Assembly: GCF_003353175.1 (NCBI RefSeq)
Contig: NZ_QHKS01000017.1
Location: 121,083-185,082 of the forward strand
Reading direction: 5' to 3'
DNA from: Paraburkholderia lacunae
GTDB lineage: Bacteria > Pseudomonadota > Gammaproteobacteria > Burkholderiales > Burkholderiaceae
DNA length: 64,000 bases
Below are positions 53,696 through 62,368 of the stretch, piece after piece (position 1 is the stretch's first letter; each line of letters starts with the position of its first letter). A program made the translations under genes and the position numbers. Below the pieces are notes generated by a model. The model made no database searches. It saw nothing but the letters and a program-made list of their open reading frames with translations, and was not told the DNA's origin.

Positions 53696-53876
53696 GGCTC
53701 CTCCCCCGCTGGTCGGCAGGGCAACTGCGCTCACGTGGCGGCTGACCGCCAACCCGCAAACCGTTCTTGCGATATGCACCTTCGTCAAGCAAAAAGGATG
53801 CGCAATCGTTCAAGTGACCGGGAGCGTCCTTAACCGAGTGGGCGTTTGCTGGTCGAAGCGGTCATCTGATTGTCCT

Positions 53877-54271
53877 GACTTTACAATTCCTGCGGGCATT
53901 GAAGTGGCGCCAGTTGCGACGGCTGCTCGATCCGCGTCTGTCACCTGCAACTCGCACAGATTCCGTTCGAATGGCACCACCACCCCGAATACGAACTGAC
54001 GCTGACGATGAACAGCCGTGACCGCCGTTTCGTCGGCGATCACAGCGCCGATTACAGCGGCGACGATCTCGTGCTGGTGTCGCCGGACATGCCGCACACG
54101 TGGTCGTCCGTCGAGCCGATTGATCCGCGCGAGCCGCAGCTGGCAATCGTCATATGGTTCAGCGGCGATTGGGCGCGGCGCCTCGCCGCGCAAACCGGTC
54201 AACGCGTCCAGATTCCGGGAGGATCAGGCCGCATTTGCAGCGGCGCGAAGTTATCAGCAGTGGGAGTTTAG
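53877..54271 (+). pseudogene. Truncated AraC-family regulator (effector domain only, frameshifted)
   Basis: From about 53922 the frame encodes a well-preserved AraC N-terminal cupin: GCSIRVCHLQLAQIPFEWHH, HPEYELTLTMNSRDRRFVGD and LVLVSPDMPHTW. The preceding residues (FTIPAGIEVAPVAT) lie in a different frame, so an indel near 53918-53921 separates the start. After about 54215 similarity ends. No helix-turn-helix follows, and the frame closes at 54271. A different frame across the break ends REDQAAFAAARSYQQWEF at 54284, looking like the tail of another gene. It sits beside gltA, at the right edge of the accessory region. Confidence 0.75.
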
Positions 54272-54507
54272 TTATGCGCCGTGAGGCCGCTGATAGGCAC
54301 ATGTCACGTTACGCTATCGATACGCGCCCGCCGACTCCTTCGCCGAACCTCCGGGCAAGCTGAAGCTGGTGCATCATAGCCCGGCACATTGGTCACCACA
54401 CACTTACAGCGGTTACCGCCCGCAGGAAAGATCGGGCGGTTGGACGTCGCCGGGTCACTGGCCGCAAGTCGCGATAAAGCGGTCCATACTTGCAGCCACC
54501 AAAAGCA

Positions 54508-54540
54508 AAACGCCTCAACAGTCAACCCGTTGAGGCGTTT
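54508..54540 (-). terminator. Intrinsic terminator downstream of gltA
   Basis: A perfect 12-bp inverted repeat (AAACGCCTCAAC / GTTGAGGCGTTT) with a 9-nt loop, followed on the minus strand by a broken T-run (TTTTGCTTTTGG). It lies 72 nt after the gltA stop. Confidence 0.85.
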
Positions 54541-54611
54541 CCTTACTCACTTTGCTCCGCGCGATTCACGGCACCACGGAGCACCGTGAACCGCCGCAAT
54601 GCGTCAACCGC

Positions 54612-55913
54612 TTACCGTTCTGCGAGCGGCTTCGCTTCGCGCTGCGTAGCGCCGATGAACAGCTGACGCGGGCGGCCAATCTTCTGCTCAGGATCGGCAA
54701 TCATTTCGTTCCACTGCGCGATCCAGCCGACCGTACGCGCCATCGCGAAAATACACGTGAACATCGAGGTCGGAATGCCCAGCGCGCGCTGCACGATGCC
54801 CGAATAGAAGTCGACGTTCGGGTACAGCTTGCGCGACACGAAGTATTCGTCTTCCAGTGCAATCTTTTCCAGCGCCATGGCCAGCTTGAACAGCGGGTCG
54901 TCGTGCAGGCCCAGCTCTTCCAGCACTTCGTGGCAGGTTTCGCGCATCAGCTTCGCGCGCGGATCGTAGTTCTTGTAGACGCGGTGACCGAAGCCCATCA
55001 GCTTCACGCCCGAGTTCTTGTCCTTCACCTGCCTGATGAACTCAGGAATGTTGTCGACCGAGCCGATCTCTTCCAGCATGTTCAGCGCAGCTTCGTTCGC
55101 ACCGCCGTGCGCCGGGCCCCACAAGCAAGCGATACCGGCTGCGATACACGCAAACGGGTTCGCGCCCGACGAACCGGCGAGACGCACGGTCGAGGTCGAT
55201 GCATTCTGCTCGTGGTCGGCATGCAGAATCAGGATGCGGTCGAGCGCGCGCACCAGCACGTCGTTGACCTTGTACTCTTCGCACGGGTTCGAGAACATCA
55301 TGTGCATGAAGTTCGCGCTGTACGACAGGTCGTTCTTCGGGTACGCAAACGGCTGGCCGATGCTGTACTTGTACGCCATCGCGACCAGCGTCGGCAGCTT
55401 CGCGATCATGCGAATGGCCGACACTTCACGGTGACGCGGATCGTTGATGTCGAGCGAGTCGTGATAGAACGCCGACAGCGCGCCGACTGCGGCGACCAGA
55501 ATCGCCATCGGATGCGCGTCGCGGCGGAAGCCGCGGAAGAAGAAGTGCATCTGCTCGTGCACCATCGTGTGCTTCGTGACGGTGTTGACGAACTCTGCAT
55601 TCTGCTGCGCGTTCGGCAGTTCGCCCTTCAGCAGCAGGTAGCAGGTTTCGAGGAAGTCGGCATTTTCCGCGAGGTTGTCGATCGGGTAGCCGCGGTACAG
55701 CAGCTCGCCCTTGTCGCCGTCGATGTACGTAATCGCCGAATTGCAGGCCGCCGTCGACATGAAGCCCGGGTCGTACGTGAACTTGCCGGTCTGGCCGTAC
55801 AGTTTGCGGATGTCGATCACGTCCGGGCCGAGAGTGCCCTTGTAAATCGGCATTTCAACGCTCGGCGAATTGTCGCTGAACGATAGCGTGGCTTTAACAT
55901 CTGACGGGGTCAT
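54612..55913 (-). CDS. gltA: Citrate synthase (type II, TCA cycle)
   Basis: 433 aa. Condenses acetyl-CoA and oxaloacetate. The active-site histidines lie in LHADHEQNASTSTVRL and GFGHRVYKNYDPRA, and the catalytic Asp in LYPNVDFYSGIV. The N-terminal beta domain (YGQTGKFTYDPGFMSTAACNS) marks the hexameric Gram-negative type. It is the last gene of the sdhCDAB-sdhE-gltA block. Confidence 0.98.
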   Translation of the reverse strand: MTPSDVKATLSFSDNSPSVEMPIYKGTLGPDVIDIRKLYGQTGKFTYDPGFMSTAACNSAITYIDGDKGELLYRGYPIDNLAENADFLETCYLLLKGELPNAQQNAEFVNTVTKHTMVHEQMHFFFRGFRRDAHPMAILVAAVGALSAFYHDSLDINDPRHREVSAIRMIAKLPTLVAMAYKYSIGQPFAYPKNDLSYSANFMHMMFSNPCEEYKVNDVLVRALDRILILHADHEQNASTSTVRLAGSSGANPFACIAAGIACLWGPAHGGANEAALNMLEEIGSVDNIPEFIRQVKDKNSGVKLMGFGHRVYKNYDPRAKLMRETCHEVLEELGLHDDPLFKLAMALEKIALEDEYFVSRKLYPNVDFYSGIVQRALGIPTSMFTCIFAMARTVGWIAQWNEMIADPEQKIGRPRQLFIGATQREAKPLAER

Positions 55914-55996
55914 AGCACATCCTCAATCGAAGTATGGAAACAGGGTTTCGATAATTTGCACGCCTGGGAACAACGAACAAGCGGCGCTCAAACCGC

Positions 55997-56269
55997 TCAA
56001 GCGTCTCGCAGCAGTTCCAGCACCCGGACGACATCCGGGTCGGCAAGGTCGCCTTCTGGTTCCTTGCGCACGAGCAGCAAGTCCATCAGGTCGTTATCGC
56101 TCAGCTCGAGCAGGCGGGTGAGTGCGCCCACATCGGCGTCGCTGAGGTCATGCTCATATCGGCTGAAAAAACGCTCAAAGATCAGATCGTTTTCCAGCAA
56201 GCCGCGCCGCGCGCGCCAGCGAAGGCGCGCGCGGCGAAGAGGGTCGGACTGATGCGATGTTTCGTTCAT
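55997..56269 (-). CDS. sdhE: FAD assembly factor SdhE
   Basis: 90 aa. The RGxxE motif is present as RRGLLENDLIFERFF and the following DLSDADVGALTRLLELSDNDLMDLLL is family-typical. SdhE helps attach FAD covalently to SdhA. It stands between sdhB and gltA, as in other beta-proteobacteria. Confidence 0.93.
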   Translation of the reverse strand: MNETSHQSDPLRRARLRWRARRGLLENDLIFERFFSRYEHDLSDADVGALTRLLELSDNDLMDLLLVRKEPEGDLADPDVVRVLELLRDA

Positions 56270-56306
56270 GTCAGTACGCGCCGGGCCGCCCCCAAGCGTA
56301 CTGACC

Positions 56307-56320
56307 GCCCCCTCGGGGGC
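56307..56320. repeat. GC-rich intergenic hairpin (sdhB-sdhE)
   Basis: GCCCCC TC GGGGGC palindrome followed by AGCGAACGA. This CCCCTCGGGGGCAGCGA-type element is, from memory, a dispersed intergenic hairpin of Burkholderiales genomes. It has no T-run, so it is unlikely to be a simple terminator. Confidence 0.5.
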
Positions 56321-56353
56321 AGCGAACGATAGGGAGCGTGGGGGTTGTTCATC

Positions 56354-57058
56354 CTAGACAGCGCGGCGAACCATCAATTCCTTGATCTTGCCAATCGCCT
56401 TGGTCGGGTTCAGGCCCTTCGGGCAAACGTCGACGCAATTCATGATGGTATGGCAACGGAACAGACGGTACGGATCTTCCAGGTTGTCGAGGCGTTCACC
56501 GGTCGCTTCGTCGCGGCTGTCCGCGATGAAACGATAGGCTTGCAGCAGGCCCGCCGGACCGACGAACTTGTCCGGATTCCACCAGAAGCTCGGGCACGAA
56601 GTCGAGCAGCTGGCACACAGAATACATTCATACAGGCCGTCCAGCTCGTCGCGTTCTTCCGGCGACTGCAGACGTTCCTTTTCCGGCGGCGGCGTATCGT
56701 TGATCAGGTACGGCTTGATCGAGTGATACTGGTTGAAGAACTGCGTGAAGTCGCAGATCAGGTCGCGCACGACCGGCAGGCCCGGCAGCGGACGCAGCAC
56801 AATCTTCTGCGGCAGGTCGTTCAGGTTCGTCAGGCACGCAAGGCCGTTCTTGCCGTTGATGTTCATTGCGTCCGAACCGCACACGCCTTCGCGGCACGAA
56901 CGGCGGAACGACAGCGTTTCGTCCAGCGCCTTCAGCTTGACGAGTGCGTCCAGCAGCATGCGTTCGTGCGAGTCGATTTCGATCTCGTACGTTTGCATGC
57001 GCGGCGCTGCGTCCTTATCCGGGTCGTAGCGGTAAATTTCAAATGTACGCTTAGCCAT
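56354..57058 (-). CDS. sdhB: Succinate dehydrogenase iron-sulfur subunit
   Basis: 234 aa. The [2Fe-2S] cysteines sit in SCREGVCGSDAMNINGKNGLAC, and the [4Fe-4S]/[3Fe-4S] cysteines in CILCASCSTSCPS and CHTIMNCVDVCPKGL. It passes electrons from SdhA flavin to quinone in complex II at the inner membrane. It begins 24 nt after sdhA. Confidence 0.98.
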   Translation of the reverse strand: MAKRTFEIYRYDPDKDAAPRMQTYEIEIDSHERMLLDALVKLKALDETLSFRRSCREGVCGSDAMNINGKNGLACLTNLNDLPQKIVLRPLPGLPVVRDLICDFTQFFNQYHSIKPYLINDTPPPEKERLQSPEERDELDGLYECILCASCSTSCPSFWWNPDKFVGPAGLLQAYRFIADSRDEATGERLDNLEDPYRLFRCHTIMNCVDVCPKGLNPTKAIGKIKELMVRRAV

Positions 57059-57082
57059 TTCTGAATTCCTTTGACTTGTGCC

Positions 57083-58858
57083 TTAGAAGGTCCGCGCTTT
57101 CGGCGGAACCGATTCGACAGTCAGCGGTTGCATGTGAACCGGCTTGTAGTCGAGGCGATCGCCTTCGCTGAACCACAGCGTATGGCGCAGCCAGTTTTCG
57201 TCGTCGCGATGTTCGAAGTCGTTCTGCGCGTGCGCGCCGCGGCTTTCCTTGCGCGCTTCGGCGGAAACCATCGTGGCGCGGGCCACTTCGATCAGGTTCG
57301 CCACTTCCAGCGCCTCGACGCGCGCGGTGTTGAACACCTTCGACTTGTCCTTCAAGTGGATGTTGTCGACGCGTTCAGCCACTTCACGGATACGCTCGAC
57401 GCCTTCGGCCAGCAGCTTCGACGTGCGGAACACGCCGGCGTGCGCCTGCATCGTGGCACGGATATCGTTCGCGACGTTTTGCGTGTATTCGCCCGACGAG
57501 GACTTGTCCAGCTTGTCCAGACGCGACAGCGCGAAATCGGCAGCGTCGGCCGGCAGCGGCTTGTGCTCCTTGATTTCCTTCACATGCTTGACGATGTGGT
57601 TGCCGGCCGCACGGCCGAACACCACGAGGTCGAGCAGCGAGTTCGTGCCAAGACGGTTGGCGCCGTGCACCGACACGCACGAGCATTCGCCCACGGCGTA
57701 GAAACCGTTGACCGGCACTTCGTGACCCTTCGACGTACCCACGACCTGGCCGTGGATGTTGGTGGGAATACCGCCCATCTGATAGTGGATGGTCGGCACG
57801 ACCGGGATCGGCTCTTTAATGCAATCGACGTTCGCGAACTTCAGCGCGATTTCGCGGATCGACGGCAGACGCTTCATGATCGTCTCGGCGCCGATGTGCG
57901 ACAGATCGAGCAGCACGTGGTCCTTGTTCGGACCGACGCCGCGGCCTTCCTTGATTTCCTGGTCCATCGAACGCGAAACGAAGTCGCGCGGCGCCAGATC
58001 CTTCAGCGTCGGCGCGTAGCGTTCCATGAAACGCTCGCCGTTCGAGTTACGCAGGATGCCGCCTTCGCCGCGCACGCCTTCGGTAATCAGCACGCCTGCG
58101 CCGGCCACGCCGGTCGGGTGGAACTGCCAGAATTCCATGTCTTGCAGTGCGATACCCGAACGCGCGGCCATGCCCAGGCCGTCACCGGTGTTGATGAACG
58201 CATTCGTGGACGCCGCGAAGATCCGGCCTGCGCCGCCCGTGGCGAACAGCGTGGTCTTGCCTTCGAGGATGTAGACGTCGCCGGTTTCCATTTCCAGCGC
58301 CGTCACGCCGAGCACGTCGCCGTCGGCGTCGCGGATCAGATCCAGCGCCATCCATTCGACGAAGAACTGCGTCTTGGCAGCAACGTTCTGCTGGTACAGC
58401 GTGTGCAGCAGCGCGTGACCGGTACGGTCAGCCGCCGCGCAAGCGCGTTGCACCGGCTTTTCGCCGTAGTTCGCGGTGTGGCCGCCGAACGGGCGCTGGT
58501 AAATCGTGCCGTCGGCGTTACGGTCGAACGGCATGCCGAAGTGTTCGAGTTCGTACACGGCGTTCGGTGCTTCGCGGCACATGAACTCGATCGCGTCCTG
58601 GTCGCCGAGCCAGTCGGAGCCCTTGATCGTGTCGTAGAAGTGATAGTGCCAGTTGTCTTCGCTCATGTTGCCAAGCGATGCGCCGATGCCGCCTTGGGCA
58701 GCAACCGTGTGCGAACGCGTCGGGAACACCTTCGAGAGCACGCACACCGACAGACCGGCGCGCGCGAGTTGCAGCGAAGCGCGCATCCCCGAGCCGCCTG
58801 CGCCGACGATAACCACGTCGAAACGGCGACGCGGCAGAGAATTCTTGATTGCAGCCAT
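57083..58858 (-). CDS. sdhA: Succinate dehydrogenase flavoprotein subunit
   Basis: 591 aa. FAD loop VIVGAGGSGMRASLQLA; the covalent-FAD histidine in FPTRSHTVAAQGG; active-site Arg/His in the SVHGANRLGTNSLLDLVVFGR and GGIPTNIHGQV regions. ATG 58858 gives the conserved N-terminus MAAIKNSLPRRRFDVV and is preceded by GGAGAG; an upstream TTG-type frame to 58900 overlaps sdhD and is not used. Complex II catalytic subunit. Confidence 0.98.
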   Translation of the reverse strand: MAAIKNSLPRRRFDVVIVGAGGSGMRASLQLARAGLSVCVLSKVFPTRSHTVAAQGGIGASLGNMSEDNWHYHFYDTIKGSDWLGDQDAIEFMCREAPNAVYELEHFGMPFDRNADGTIYQRPFGGHTANYGEKPVQRACAAADRTGHALLHTLYQQNVAAKTQFFVEWMALDLIRDADGDVLGVTALEMETGDVYILEGKTTLFATGGAGRIFAASTNAFINTGDGLGMAARSGIALQDMEFWQFHPTGVAGAGVLITEGVRGEGGILRNSNGERFMERYAPTLKDLAPRDFVSRSMDQEIKEGRGVGPNKDHVLLDLSHIGAETIMKRLPSIREIALKFANVDCIKEPIPVVPTIHYQMGGIPTNIHGQVVGTSKGHEVPVNGFYAVGECSCVSVHGANRLGTNSLLDLVVFGRAAGNHIVKHVKEIKEHKPLPADAADFALSRLDKLDKSSSGEYTQNVANDIRATMQAHAGVFRTSKLLAEGVERIREVAERVDNIHLKDKSKVFNTARVEALEVANLIEVARATMVSAEARKESRGAHAQNDFEHRDDENWLRHTLWFSEGDRLDYKPVHMQPLTVESVPPKARTF

Positions 58859-58862
58859 TCTT

Positions 58863-59231
58863 TTACACTCTCCAGAGAATCTGCGCAGCGTAGCCCGCAC
58901 AAGCGAGCAGCCAGACGATCGTCAGCGACTGAAGCAACAGGCGCGTGCCAACGGGCTTCACATAGTCCATCCAGATGTCGCGGATACCCACCCACGCGTG
59001 ATAGAACAGCGAGAGCAGCGTGACGAACGTGGCGAGCTTCATCCATTGCGTCGCGAAGATCGACGCCCAGCCGTCATACGAGAAATCGCGCGCGCCGAAG
59101 AACCACGCAAGCAGGATCACTGTGTAGATCGCCATCACGCAGGCGGTGATGCGCTGGGCGAGCCAGTCGCGCAGACCGTAATGTGCGCCGACGACGAGAC
59201 GCTTCGGACCGATTCGGTTATTAGCTGCCAT
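58863..59231 (-). CDS. sdhD: Succinate dehydrogenase membrane anchor subunit D
   Basis: 122 aa with three transmembrane helices (about 29-46, 61-82 and 98-119). The heme/quinone region shows HYGLRDWLAQRITACVMAIYT and SLFYHAWVGIRDIWMDYV (heme-ligand His in FYHAWVG). It starts 4 nt after sdhC and ends 4 nt before sdhA. Its ribosome site is weak (GGAG 11 nt upstream), suggesting coupling to sdhC translation. Confidence 0.95.
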   Translation of the reverse strand: MAANNRIGPKRLVVGAHYGLRDWLAQRITACVMAIYTVILLAWFFGARDFSYDGWASIFATQWMKLATFVTLLSLFYHAWVGIRDIWMDYVKPVGTRLLLQSLTIVWLLACAGYAAQILWRV

Positions 59232-59235
59232 TTTT

Positions 59236-59652
59236 TTAGAATGCTCCGAAGAGTTTGAGCGCGAATGCAATCGTCAGAAGCGACGAAACGACCAGCACCA
59301 CGATGGAGGTTTGCTTGCCCTTCTCTTTAGTCGTGAGACCGTGGCTTGTGTCCATGAACAGGTGACGGACACCGGCGCAAAAGTGAAACAGGAAGGCCCA
59401 CGCGAGAACGAGCGTGATGAGCTTGACGATGATGTTGGAAAGGAAGCCTTTGAATACTTCGAAACTAAGTTCGGAAGTGAGGCTCTGATCGAAGAGGTAC
59501 AGCAGGAACGGAAGAAAAACAAAAAGCAGACCACCGCTTACGCGATGCAAGATCGACACTCGCCCCGCTAGCGGGAGACGGTATGCCGTCAAAATCTGCC
59601 CGATACCGATGTTCCGGAATTCCGGCCTCGGTTTTTTTACGGCTTCAGCCAT
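59236..59652 (-). CDS. sdhC: Succinate dehydrogenase cytochrome b556 subunit C
   Basis: 138 aa, three transmembrane helices. Signature RPLxP-like start is RPEFRNIGIGQILTAYRLPLAGRVSILHRVSGG, with the heme His in HFCAGVRHLFMDTSHG. First gene of sdhCDAB; AGGGG lies 6 nt before the ATG at 59652. Confidence 0.96.
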   Translation of the reverse strand: MAEAVKKPRPEFRNIGIGQILTAYRLPLAGRVSILHRVSGGLLFVFLPFLLYLFDQSLTSELSFEVFKGFLSNIIVKLITLVLAWAFLFHFCAGVRHLFMDTSHGLTTKEKGKQTSIVVLVVSSLLTIAFALKLFGAF

Positions 59653-59809
59653 GCTAGACCCCTACTATGTAGTCACACTAATCCGCAATTTTAGCGCCTT
59701 TTTATATCGCGCTGCAGCGAAAACCACCACAGGTCCGTTACAGCGTGCGCGATAAAGACGCCCTCAAACAGGCGCGCGCGTGGGACGCAGCGCCTTCATC
59801 CAGCCCGAC

Positions 59810-60610
59810 TCAGCTTAGATCGTTCTGATAGTAGTACCCGGTTGTGACATACCAACCGCGCCGGACTTCAACCGGCCGGTCCCCGTATGTATAGGACACG
59901 CGTTCCACCGACAGCAGCGGAAAACCCGCCGGCACATGCAACAGATCAGCCACCGAAGGCTCGGCCGCGACCGCGCGGATTTTCTCCGTTGCGCGGATCA
60001 TGCGCGTGCCGAACTCCGTCTCGAACATCGCGTAGAGGGGACCTTTATACTCCGACAGACGTTCGAGCGTGAGCCCGCGGAACACACCGCCGGGCAACCA
60101 TATTTCGTCGAGTACGGTGACTTCGCCGTCGAACTGCAGCAGGCGTTTGATCAGCACCACCGGATCGGCGGGCTTCAGGTCAAGTTGCCGGGCGATATCC
60201 GCTGAAGCGCGCAAACGCCGGCATTCAAGCAGGCGGCTGACGTGCGGATGCTCCGCGCCGTCATCGGCCAGCAGCCGGAGGAAGCGAAACTGGGCGCGGT
60301 CTTCGTTGTGCGTTGCAACAAATGTGCCTTTGCCCTGGCGGCGCACCAGCAGGTTGTCGGCGGCAAGCTCGTCGATCGCTTTGCGCACTGTTCCCTGACT
60401 GACCTTGTATCTGGCCGCCAATTCGACTTCACTAGGAATGATCTCGCCGGGCTTCCATTCGCCGCTTTCGAGGCTCTGCGTAATCAACCCTTTGATCTGC
60501 TGATACAAGGGGCTGAAAGTGGGCGACGCAGCGGGCGCGGCAGCGGATACACCCTCGCCCGCGGCCCCATGGCCGTTCGGATTCGTGGTGTTCGCCGGGT
60601 TCGAAGTCAT
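59810..60610 (-). CDS. GntR/HutC-family transcriptional regulator
   Basis: 266 aa. After a 30-residue disordered Ala/Pro leader, a winged HTH (PLYQQIKGLITQSLESGEWKPGEIIPSE … KVSQGTVRKAIDELAADNLLVRRQGKGTFVA) and a C-terminal UTRA effector domain (DPVVLIKRLLQFDGEVTVLDEIWLPG … VERVSYTYGDRPVEVRRGWY). It is 157 bp upstream of sdhC on the same strand and divergent from mdh. An 18-bp palindrome lies 57 bp before its start. Likely regulator of the sdh/gltA/mdh block. Confidence 0.92.
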   Translation of the reverse strand: MTSNPANTTNPNGHGAAGEGVSAAAPAASPTFSPLYQQIKGLITQSLESGEWKPGEIIPSEVELAARYKVSQGTVRKAIDELAADNLLVRRQGKGTFVATHNEDRAQFRFLRLLADDGAEHPHVSRLLECRRLRASADIARQLDLKPADPVVLIKRLLQFDGEVTVLDEIWLPGGVFRGLTLERLSEYKGPLYAMFETEFGTRMIRATEKIRAVAAEPSVADLLHVPAGFPLLSVERVSYTYGDRPVEVRRGWYVTTGYYYQNDLS

Positions 60611-60666
60611 CCGCGCATTTCATCATAAAGGGCTGGGGCGCGTCTAGGGTTTTCCCCGCGATAGAT

Positions 60667-60684
60667 ATGTCTTATATAAGACAT
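60667..60684. promoter_or_regulatory. 18-bp perfect palindrome, probable GntR operator
   Basis: ATGTCTTATATAAGACAT, a perfect inverted repeat of the short alternating type bound by HutC/GntR dimers. It is 57 bp from the gntR start and 10 bp upstream of the mdh -35. On the minus strand a TATCTA -10 follows it directly, so binding could repress gntR and affect mdh. Confidence 0.78.
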
Positions 60685-60693
60685 AAGATAATG

Positions 60694-60722
60694 TTGACTT
60701 TGTGTCTACCGACTCCTACACT
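60694..60722 (+). promoter_or_regulatory. Predicted mdh promoter
   Basis: TTGACT (60694-60699), exact 17-bp spacer, TACACT (60717-60722), reading toward mdh. The transcript would carry an unusually long leader of about 480 nt. Confidence 0.6.
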
Positions 60723-61209
60723 CCTTGTCGAGCAAGGGTTTGCGGGTTTTTCGGCGGCTATTTTGCACCGTGCAGTGCAGCGCCGCCACGCACCGGCAGC
60801 CACTCTGCACCATGCTGTTCCCACGCAGTCCAGGTTTCGATTCGCCGCCATTCGCTGGTCAGACGCTTGCCGAAACGCGCTGTTTGCAGGAGCCCGCACC
60901 GTGCAGAGGCTACCCGGCGCCTTATATATCCCGCTTCCCGCTCCCTCAAGAAAACGCCGGGCTGCTCCAGGTTTTCCGCTCCGGAGGAAGTCCACTTGGC
61001 GGGAGCTGGCGTGAAGCGCCAGGTTTGGGGGCACTCAGTGGTACAGGTTTCCGGCATGGCGGTCTTGCTGCAGCGCGCCGCACGGCCCCGCAAAATCGCG
61101 GGGCGGTACGCGAACAGTGGATTCCGCCGTGTTTCACAACGCTTCGCTGAACGCGCATATAGAATGGCGTTTTCCCTAGCGTCTAACGCATCGTCCTGGA
61201 GATTTCTCA

Positions 61210-62193
61210 ATGGCTAAGCCCGCAAAGCGCGTTGCCGTCACCGGCGCCGCAGGTCAAATCGCTTACTCCCTGCTGTTCCGCATCGCCAACGGCGATCTGC
61301 TCGGCAAGGACCAGCCGGTCGTCCTGCAACTGCTTGACCTGCCGCAAGCGCAAGCCGCCGTCAAAGGCGTCGTGATGGAACTGGATGATTGCGCATTCCC
61401 GCTGCTGTCGGGCGTCGTGATCACCGACGATCCGAAGGTCGCATTCAAGGATGCCGACATCGCCCTGCTGGTCGGCGCACGTCCGCGTTCGAAAGGCATG
61501 GAACGTAAGGATCTGCTGTCGGCCAACGCCGAAATCTTCACGGTTCAGGGCAAGGCGCTGAACGAAGTCGCGAGCCGCGACGTGAAGGTGCTGGTGGTCG
61601 GCAACCCGGCCAACACGAATGCATACATCGCGATGAAGTCGGCGCCGGATCTGCCGAAGAAGAACTTCACCGCCATGCTGCGTCTGGACCACAACCGCGC
61701 GCTGTCGCAACTGGCCGCCAAGTCGGGCAAGCCGGTCGCTTCGATCGAAAAGCTGGCTGTGTGGGGCAACCACTCGCCGACCATGTACCCGGATTTCCGC
61801 GTCGCAACGGCAGAAGGTCAAGACCTGACCAAGCTGATCAACGACGAAGAATGGAACCGCAACACGTTCATCCCGACTGTCGGCAAGCGCGGCGCCGCGA
61901 TCATCGAAGCGCGCGGCCTGTCGTCGGCAGCGTCGGCAGCCAACGCCGCAATCGACCACGTGCGTGACTGGGTCCTCGGCACGAACGGCAAGTGGGTCAC
62001 GATGGGTATTCCGTCAGACGGTTCGTACGGCATTCCGGAAGACATCATCTACGGTGTGCCGGTTACCTGCGAAAACGGCGAATACAAGCGCGTCGAAGGT
62101 CTGGAGATCGACGCGTTCTCGCGCGAAAAGATGGACGGCACGCTGCAGGAGCTGCTCGAAGAGCGTGACGGCGTTCAACACCTGCTCGGCTAA
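61210..62193 (+). CDS. mdh: Malate dehydrogenase
   Basis: 327 aa, the longer cytosolic-type MDH found in beta-proteobacteria. NAD loop [37 protein letters not shown], catalytic His in [12 protein letters not shown]. Oxidises malate to oxaloacetate, feeding citrate synthase encoded 5 kb away. A strong terminator follows 18 bp after the stop. Confidence 0.98.
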
Positions 62194-62210
62194 GCACCCG
62201 ATGCAGAACT

Positions 62211-62252
62211 ACCGGAACTCCAAAGCATCATCGCGGCGGGTTCCGGTTTTTT
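62211..62252 (+). terminator. Intrinsic terminator after mdh
   Basis: An 8-bp inverted repeat (ACCGGAAC 62211-62218 / GTTCCGGT 62240-62247) followed by a run of T to 62252. Confidence 0.85.
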
Positions 62253-62368
62253 ACGTGCGAATGCAGGTACGACGCTCCATTTTGCAGTTCACTTCGCAAT
62301 TTGTCGTGCCAGCATTCGCATCTGATCCGAACGCATTTTGCGTCCTGTCTCGCTGATGGTTCAGCAGA

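Larger units (their letters stand above)
60611..61209. other. Divergent regulatory region gntR / mdh
   Basis: A 599-bp gap with the operator palindrome and mdh promoter listed separately, then ~490 bp of leader before mdh. Several overlapping frames cross this leader but none has a recognisable product, and I call no gene. Confidence 0.5.

Noticed and set aside
24719..54284. Prophage or integrative element
   Set aside because: No integrase, transposase, tRNA target, phage structural gene or flanking direct repeat was visible.
57071..59023. 650-codon rightward frame opposite sdhA/sdhD
   Set aside because: Antisense shadow of sdhA and sdhD with no recognisable motif.
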